Source: Poecilobothrus nobilitatus (lineage: Eukaryota > Arthropoda > Insecta > Diptera > Dolichopodidae). From it: a stretch of DNA of 64,000 nucleotides. Positions 57,499 through 64,000 of the stretch are shown piece after piece. Position 1 is the stretch's first letter. Every line of letters begins with the position of its first letter. Position numbers and translations under genes: made by a program. Where the stretch lies: contig OX352774.1 in the NCBI GenBank assembly GCA_947095535.1, forward strand, positions 45,710,496-45,774,495, read 5' to 3'. Below the pieces are notes generated by a model. That model did no database searches and was not told the origin of the DNA. It saw only the letters and a list, made by a program, of their open reading frames with translations.

Positions 57499-58924
57499 GT
57501 AAGTTTATATAAAAAAAAAATTTTTTCATTTTTTTTTTTTTTTTACTATAGTATTTTAGAAATTTTTCAATTTTTTATAACTATAAACATCCATACATAC
57601 ATATAAAGTTCGTTGAAAAATAACTATATATATACGTTTGTTTATTTTCATTTTTTTTTTGTTAATTTTCCTCCTACATTTTGTAATTTAAATCGTTTTT
57701 TTTTTTTCCTTTTCTTTGTGTAAATTGGCTAATACAAATATGTTTTTGTTGCACATGTAAGGATCTAGTATATAACACAAAAAAAAACAAACCAGAAACT
57801 TAGATATCCAGTCAACAAAAAAAAAAAATAAAAATTTAAAGAAAAAAAATATTAAAGTAGAACAGTGTTGTTTTTAAAATTAACTAGAAAATGGTGAACG
57901 AAAATCATTAAATTAAATTTGTTAAAATAAATAAAAAAAAAGGAAAAAAGTCAAAATATGTAGGGCAACGTATTTTTTTTTTTTTTTTTTTTTAAAGTTG
58001 TATAATCCTCTGGTTATTTAATTGAATTTCGCAAGGTAATAATGAAAATAAGGAAATATAAAATAGGAAATATAAATTATAAATGAATTCGGAAAATTTT
58101 TTATTTTTGTTTTTTTTTTTTTTTTTTAAATCAATTAGAATTTTTTTTTTTTATTCTTATCGATACCTTGTTTTTATAAAATGTCAATTAAAAAAGCTTT
58201 GTTACATATAGATATATGTAGGATTATATAGAAAGATTACTAATTTTTAATAAATAATTTTTTATTTTAACTTTTTAATTAAATCTTGTCAAAAGATGAG
58301 ACTTCAAGGATAAAAATGAAAAAAAAAAAAATAAAAAAAAAAATTTCTTTAAATAGATACTGTCAAAACTTTGAAAGGTAAAATAAAATATTAATAATTT
58401 TTTATAGTTGCAAAATTTTTAAAATTTTGTTTTTCAATAAAAATGTCAAATCTTAATATTTTCAATAAAAAAAAAAAGATTTATGACTTTTTGATTGGAA
58501 CCTTTTGATTGGAGCTTTTATTTTAGAAGATTTACTAATGAATTCTCATATATATAGTTTCTATATTAAGTATAGTTAACATATTAAAAAATCGGGACCG
58601 CTTTAATTTAAAATTTTATTTCATTCTAAACTTTAAAATAATAAAATGCCGATACTTTACAGATTTTTATTTTATTTTAAAATTTTAATAAAGAACAAAA
58701 AAAAAAATCATTGAAATTTAAAAATAGTTTTAAAATGAAAAGACAGAAAAAGTTATAAAATATTATGGGAAAAGGATTATAAAGGATCAAAAATTTATTA
58801 ATAAATAAAAATAGTAAGAATTGGTAAAATCAAATACGACATAAAATGCAATTTTAGAAATTTAATAAATTTTTATTTTTGTTTCACCTTATTGAAAATG
58901 AAAGAAATTAAAATAAAAGTTTAA

Positions 58925-59165
58925 AGCCGTACTCCAGTAGTCATTTTTAAAAGTTTTGATGATTTTGAGAAGAAGTCAGATTACGACATATACCAAAAAC
59001 GGTGCGATCGATAAAGTCGAAGAAACGATTTTTTCTTTGAAAAAAAAATTATTGTATCCGATCAAAAAGGGGGGTAATATCCAAAAAAAAAAGCCGTTGA
59101 ATCGCACAAAAAGTGTGCGAAAACATGTTCTAAAAAAAAGGTTGATGTGGAACAAGTTTTTGTAG
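58925..59165 (+). other. Lysine-rich open frame of unknown origin
   Basis: An open frame from the ATG at 58956 to 59165 (69 codons) carries TKNGAIDKVEETIFSLKKKL and ends SVRKHVLKKRLMWNKFL. The DNA is less AT-rich than its flanks and has several CG-containing codons, unusual for chance frames here. There is no recognised domain, splice context or second copy. It could be a fragment of a retroposed gene or mobile element, or chance. Confidence 0.25.
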
Positions 59166-59850
59166 GTAAAATTGATGTTTTTTTTTTTATGTTTTTATTT
59201 GTATGTCATTTTAGTTGATTTAAGTTGTAAATGACGCAAAAGTTTTAATTTTTTTTTAAATATTAAAAAACAATAATAATAAGAAAATTATCATAATGGC
59301 TAACGAAAAAATTCGGAATGACAAAAATGTTCCGAAACTTGCCAATTTTGTCACTTTTTATACTGTAGAAATTTTACATGCCGTCTCTTGTCATTTTGGC
59401 TATAGAAAAAAGTATTTATCACTTTTACAAAGATTATGTTGTGGAGTGCGGTCTTTATTCTTGTTCATTTTGTAATACATACAAATTTTTAAATAAAATT
59501 AATTGAAATAAAATTAATTAATTTTAATTGTACAAAAACTTTTATATATAAAACATTTTTAGAAAATTCAGAGCCAACCATAATGAATGTGACTTAAGAA
59601 ACATGTTCGAATATACACAAATTGTCAAATTTAACCTTATTATAAAAACAATTATAATTTATGTGCGTGAAGTTTCGTTAAATTTTTTGATTTTTCGTTG
59701 ACTTGAATATGGTATATGAAAATTTTTATAGGCATGGCAACTATAACTTCAGCGAGAAAATAAATAAATATTTTAATTTGTACTAAATAAATGTTGATAT
59801 CATTCATAATGAATAATTTTAGAAAGCTTTCCATCATGAAATGCTAATAA

Positions 59851-60250
59851 AAATTAAAGCGTTTAAGATTCATTACGATTACGTTATTTAGATCCGAAAA
59901 GTTTATTATATTTTCGTCAGATACACTAAACTGTAATGCGTATGACTTTTGGTATTTGTCTACAAGTCAATTACATTCATTATATTTAGTTTTTAATTCA
60001 TTACCTCTTCTTACTCGTATCAGAAGAAAACGTAAACAGAGATGTGAGAATATATTGTTTAATTTTAAATTAAAACCGAGACTATTTCATGGATTTCATA
60101 CTATAAATCAAATCGAAATTAGGTGGTTAAATACGAAACCGAAAAAGAAAATTTTGTTTTTTGTCCTTTCACTTTTATAAGGAGCATTAATAGGACATCC
60201 ACTAAGTCACTTATTATTCATATTTAATATAGCTTCACTTTCTTATATAG
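59851..60250 (+). other. Open stretch of unknown origin, interrupted by one stop
   Basis: A frame stays open from about 59851 to a TAA at 60178, including NCNAYDFWYLSTSQLHSLYL and LLTRIRRKRKQRCENILF. It continues past the stop as GALIGHPLSHLLFIFNIASL. A basic cluster (RIRRKRKQR) and a hydrophobic stretch are visible, but I recognise no family. It may be an eroded mobile-element gene or chance. Confidence 0.2.
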
Positions 60251-60293
60251 TATCACAATTTTCAGTAAATCGTTGATTACTCTGCAGTAACTC

Positions 60294-60320
60294 GAGTAAT
60301 CCGAGTAATCCGAGTAATCT
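60294..60320. repeat. 9 bp tandem repeat, three units
   Basis: CGAGTAATC is repeated three times in succession and then breaks into TGAAAA. Short, and GC-richer than its flanks. Confidence 0.85.
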
Positions 60321-61433
60321 GAAAAAAAAAGATTTTTTTTTAAATTGAGATTCAGTTTTTATGTAATAAATAGCATACACAACAGGAAAATGAAAAATCT
60401 TCGAAATTAATTTATATTTATGATTTAATATAATTTATCTAAATTAAAAACTTCTGAATTTTTTTCAAATTCTTTAAATAGATACAATTCTATGAATCTT
60501 AAACAAAACCAAATTAAATAATTTATCACGCATTTACTTAATATATTAATATATATATACATATACTCGTATATACCTATATATATTTTATGAATATACT
60601 CTAAGAAATAGTTGATTTGAAATATTTTGTATATATATATATACATAACATATAAATATATATAAATTTGTTTTGTAAATAATCATTATTGTCGTAAATG
60701 GACATAATTATCTCCAAATTATTCTTAATTAAGATTCAAATATATCCATGTCCTTAAATACAATATGTATATGTACTATACAATTAAAGTTTTGTTCGTA
60801 CTCATTTATAAATTAAAAAGGATAATATTAAATATTCATATATGTATACCAGTTCTTCAAAATGAAAAAAAAATTAGAAATATTATTACAGTTAATGAAA
60901 ATTTAGCAAAAAAAATTAAGCCGCAAAAGATCTCGATAAATAAGTTTTGAAAATCCTAAAACGTAAATCATATGAAATGAAATGTTTGTTACTGCGTATC
61001 CTGATATTTTTAAAAATTTTTTATTAAATTCCTTAAAATTTATATTAAGGTTTGATTTTTATCACTTTTGAAATTAAAATTTTACTACTTTAATCTACAA
61101 AATAAATTATTATGTTGAATAAATATTTACAAAATCTTAACAAAATTTTTGACAAAAGGACATTTTTACCAAAAATTTTTTTAAGGATTGATGTATGTGT
61201 ATAATAAAGACAAATTTATAATATAAAACTTTATATTGTAGGTATATACGTATATAATAAAATATTATATAAGTATATTAGTATATTAGTATATAATATA
61301 AATATATACCACAAAATAATTAAATTTTTCCTTATATAGGTACATAGGTATATATACTATATACATAGGTATAGAAAGATTTTTCTTTACTTTCTATTAT
61401 AATTAATTACTTTATTCTTCTTTTCTGTTTGAT

Positions 61434-61460
61434 TATATATATATATATATATATATATAA
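61434..61460. repeat. (AT)n microsatellite
   Basis: An uninterrupted run of about thirteen AT dinucleotides. Confidence 0.9.
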
Positions 61461-61748
61461 AAGTCACTACGCAGATAATATATTAGGTTAACTTGTTAAT
61501 TAGAATAGAATTTAATTTAATTAACTTTGACATAGTAACTTTTGATTGGCAAACTAATGTATACCAGTGACAATGAAATGAAATATTATCTTAAAAAATT
61601 AAAGAATTTTGGAACAGGAAAAAACATTTTTTTTTTTTTTTTTGAATAGATTATACTGAAAATTTTATTATATATTTATACTTTTAAATAAACGAATGTA
61701 AATATTTTTTTTTTGGTTTTGGAATAGTTTCCTGTAAGAGAAATTATA

Positions 61749-62445
61749 AAACAAAATAGAATCTAAAACAAAAGATTTCGAACAGACAATAAAAGCAATT
61801 TAGATTTGTGACTGGCACCAAAATTTCTATGTTTTCTTAAAATTTTATATCTATGAAAAGTTGTGAAAAATCAACTAACAGTTTTTCACTTTTAAGAAAA
61901 TCCTTTATAATTAAGAAAAGCTGTTAACATAAATGTAAAAACAGATTGAATTTTACGTTTTACTTCGCAAAAATTTTGTTGATACTGGTGCCTAAGTTGC
62001 AAGTGCCTAAAAATAGTAAATTTTTCAAAATTTTGCCTTTAATAGGTAAAACAGGGAAAGGTCCAAAACAAATTTCTGAGGTAACATATACTAATTTCAA
62101 AAAATCTTTCTATTCTCAAAATTCCAAGGGACTAACTAAAAGTCTGCCGGAGTTACACTAAATTTTGAAATTTTTCTTAGAATTTTCTATATATACCTAA
62201 GGAAACAATTGTGAAAAATGAAATGACAATTTCGTTAAATTTAAGATAACGGTAAATAATCCAAGATAACGGTTTAGGCATTTAAAATATTATAATAAAG
62301 CCTCAGTTTTTGTGTATTAATTTACAAAAATTTTAATAGGTGCCTAAGTTACAGGTTTTTAAAAATAGGAATTTTTCAAATTTTTGACTCCTAGTATCTC
62401 TTAAATATGGTGGGTGGTATGGGTGGTACAAAAAGCATTCTCTTT
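61749..62445 (+). repeat. GGAC-ended dispersed repeat, forward part of an inverted pair
   Basis: Starts AAAACAAAATAGAATCTAAA (diverged family start) and follows the family through AATTTAGATTTGTGAC, AGAAAAGCTGTTAACA, TGGTGCCTAAGTTGC and CTGCCGGAGTTACA. A second GGTGCCTAAGTTACAGG at 62340 shows it once had more than one internal unit. It stops near 62445. Confidence 0.7.
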
Positions 62446-62451
62446 TGAAAA

Positions 62452-62680
62452 ATCAATATCAAAATTCTACAATTTTTAGTACCTAATTTAATATTTACAT
62501 TTACCGTTATGTGAAGACAAAATTTTGCAAATATTTTTTTCTTTTTTCATCACTTCCGTACACAATTAGTTAGAACCTTGACATTTGGAAAGAAGCGGAA
62601 TCTTTCAGAATTAGCATACTTACATTAGAAAATTTTTTGTACCTTTTCTCTGTTTAAGAATTCTTAGGGTTCAAAAATGG
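62452..62680 (-). repeat. GGAC-ended dispersed repeat, reverse part of an inverted pair
   Basis: Directly after the forward part the family continues on the opposite strand: TTTACCGTTATGTGAAGACA, CACTTCCGTACACAATTAG, TTTCAGAATTAGCATACTTA and TTTTTTGTACCTTTTCTCTG are complements of the CATAACGGTAAATTT, CTAATTCTAAAAG and GGGGTGGTACAAAAAA words. The pair is an inverted junction of two copies or one rearranged copy. Confidence 0.7.
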
Positions 62681-62689
62681 CGATAAGTA

Positions 62690-64000
62690 TTATATAAAAA
62701 AAAACCGTATTAAATCGCCTACATTCGAAAGAAAAATGGTATTACCTTCTGTACATTATTTATATTGTAAAAAAAGACTTTCGAAAAAACTGTATTGAAA
62801 AGTAATTTTAGTAATCGACTATTCAATGATTTTTTTTTTTATAAAAGAAGTTGAATTATATACTTCATTAACATTATAATTTTATGTGGAGACAAGAACA
62901 TAATACATCTTAGAAAACTATCTTATATATGGCCTACGTTGTTGACCTCAGTTGATCAGTAAGTTAAAAATCTAAGTTAAAATCTAAAATCAAGTATTGA
63001 GCTCATCTAAAACCTACAAAATATGTCTGTATTGAAAAATTCCGAAATGCTATCCTATATATACTAGATATATACTAGATTTAAATAGAATTAGATACAC
63101 TTAAAACCCATAATACAAAATATAAAATATAAAAAACCAAAAATACAAAATATATAAATATTAATTAATTAAGAATGAAATTTATATTATAATGAAATAT
63201 TTTATTTATTTAAATGTTAATTAATTTAAATTTTTATTTTTGGTCTTTAAATTAAACCATTAAATAACTTTTTGTAGAATTCTAACTTTTATCTATTTTC
63301 CAAATAAATAAATATTTTATAAAACTTTATTTTTAACATTGAAATGTTATATTAATTTTCAACAATTAAATTGTCAAATTTTATATTATACCTAAAATCA
63401 ATAATAATAATATAATAATTGACCGATGCAGGATAATCAATATATGCTACATATTGTGTATAATTATATTTAAAAAAAAAATAAAATAAAAAAAGTAATT
63501 ACAAAAATTAAACTAATTACAAACTTTTCTAATTATTATTTTATTTGATAAGAGTTTTTATTTATCATATATAATATATACTGATATACATATGTATGTA
63601 TATATATATTTACCATGTAACCTAAATTTTAATAAACAACGTGTTTTTAAAAACCATTTTATATAGATTTTTATTTTCCTTTAATATCCCCATTTTGTGT
63701 TTTCTGTTCATTGTTAATAAAATCCTTTAATGTCCTTTTCATGTCCGTTTAGTAATTTTGACAAAAATTATCAAAAATTTACTTATGTAAATAGTTTAAT
63801 ACATCATAAATTCAATTATTGAACCATGAAATTTCATTTAAGTGGGGGGCAAATATAAGGAATAGGAAAATTTCCCCCCCACGTTTTAGGTTTTTCCCAA
63901 CTAATTCAAATTCTCTTTTTTACACATTATCGTATGTTGTTCAATAATTACATACAATACAATTAATTTTCGCCTGAAATCAAACTGTATATTTATCATT
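62690..64000. other. AT-rich non-coding, no gene seen
   Basis: Only AT-rich DNA. It includes short tandem words (ATATATACTAGAT near 63057-63080) and a small G/C hairpin at 63842-63882 (GTGGGGGG against CCCCCCAC, loop of about 25 bases). No exon continuing the membrane-protein gene was recognised. Confidence 0.5.

Larger units (their letters stand above)
57499..61745 (+). other. Start of intron 2 and further AT-rich DNA; no third exon recognised
   Basis: Begins GTAAGT. Poly(T)/poly(A) runs are dense up to 58340. Two less AT-rich patches, 58925-59165 and 59851-60250, are listed separately. There is a 9 bp triplet repeat at 60294-60320, TA-rich tracts at 60545-60660 and 61220-61380, and an (AT)n run at 61434-61460. 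I found no acceptor followed by a convincing phase-0 continuation of the membrane protein, so exon 3 is probably beyond 64000. Confidence 0.5.

Noticed and set aside
58925..59165. Third exon of the membrane-protein gene
   Set aside because: The nearest upstream AG would open with a stop codon in the required phase 0, and the encoded text is very basic rather than membrane-like.

Overview
The window is about 80% A+T and reads as intron and intergenic DNA from an insect or other arthropod nuclear genome. The signs are very sparse coding sequence, consensus GT..AG splice sites around a phase-consistent exon pair, remnants of non-LTR retrotransposons, mariner-like and hAT-like DNA transposons, a tRNA-derived SINE, MITEs, and long poly(A)/poly(T) and (AT)n tracts. 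Nothing looks prokaryotic: there are no operons, rRNA genes, stand-alone tRNA genes or CRISPR arrays. Most open frames of 60-140 codons are chance openings in AT-rich DNA or lie inside repeats.

The only convincing host gene is on the + strand near the right end. Exon 1 (48528-48627) is proline-rich and carries the likely start codon. Exon 2 (57332-57498) encodes a strongly hydrophobic segment. An 8.7 kb phase-1 intron separates them, and the next exon lies beyond what I can identify. Together they give the first 89 residues of a small membrane protein that I do not recognise by name.

The rest is a layered record of mobile DNA. From left to right: an RNase H remnant of a non-LTR element (1.17-1.85 kb); a 3'-terminal box shared by two sites (7.5 and 27.3 kb); copies of a tRNA-derived SINE (14.0, 20.2, 24.2, 45.0, 49.7 kb); a 733 bp MITE with 49 bp inverted ends and a 7 bp target duplication (19.4 kb) plus partial copies (17.4, 35.0 kb) and related core repeats (32.2, 39.2, 51.5 kb); a dispersed repeat family ending in a GGAC run (21.0, 23.8, 30.8, 34.0-37.7, 38.35, 44.0, 53.7, 61.7 kb); a composite 34.49-38.34 kb structure with ~200 bp inverted arms that holds a three-unit 477 bp tandem array; an internally deleted mariner-like element (40.2-41.15 kb); an endonuclease/reverse-transcriptase tail (41.4-41.75 kb); a second RNase H remnant (45.7-46.3 kb); and a 618 bp hAT-type MITE with an 8 bp target duplication (52.1-52.75 kb).

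The most notable items are the unnamed split membrane-protein gene with a possible 15-nt alternative acceptor, the SINE family with conserved hairpins behind its tRNA head, and the nested 34-38 kb composite built from 477 bp units. All coordinates and similarities come from reading the sequence by eye. No alignment or database search was run.
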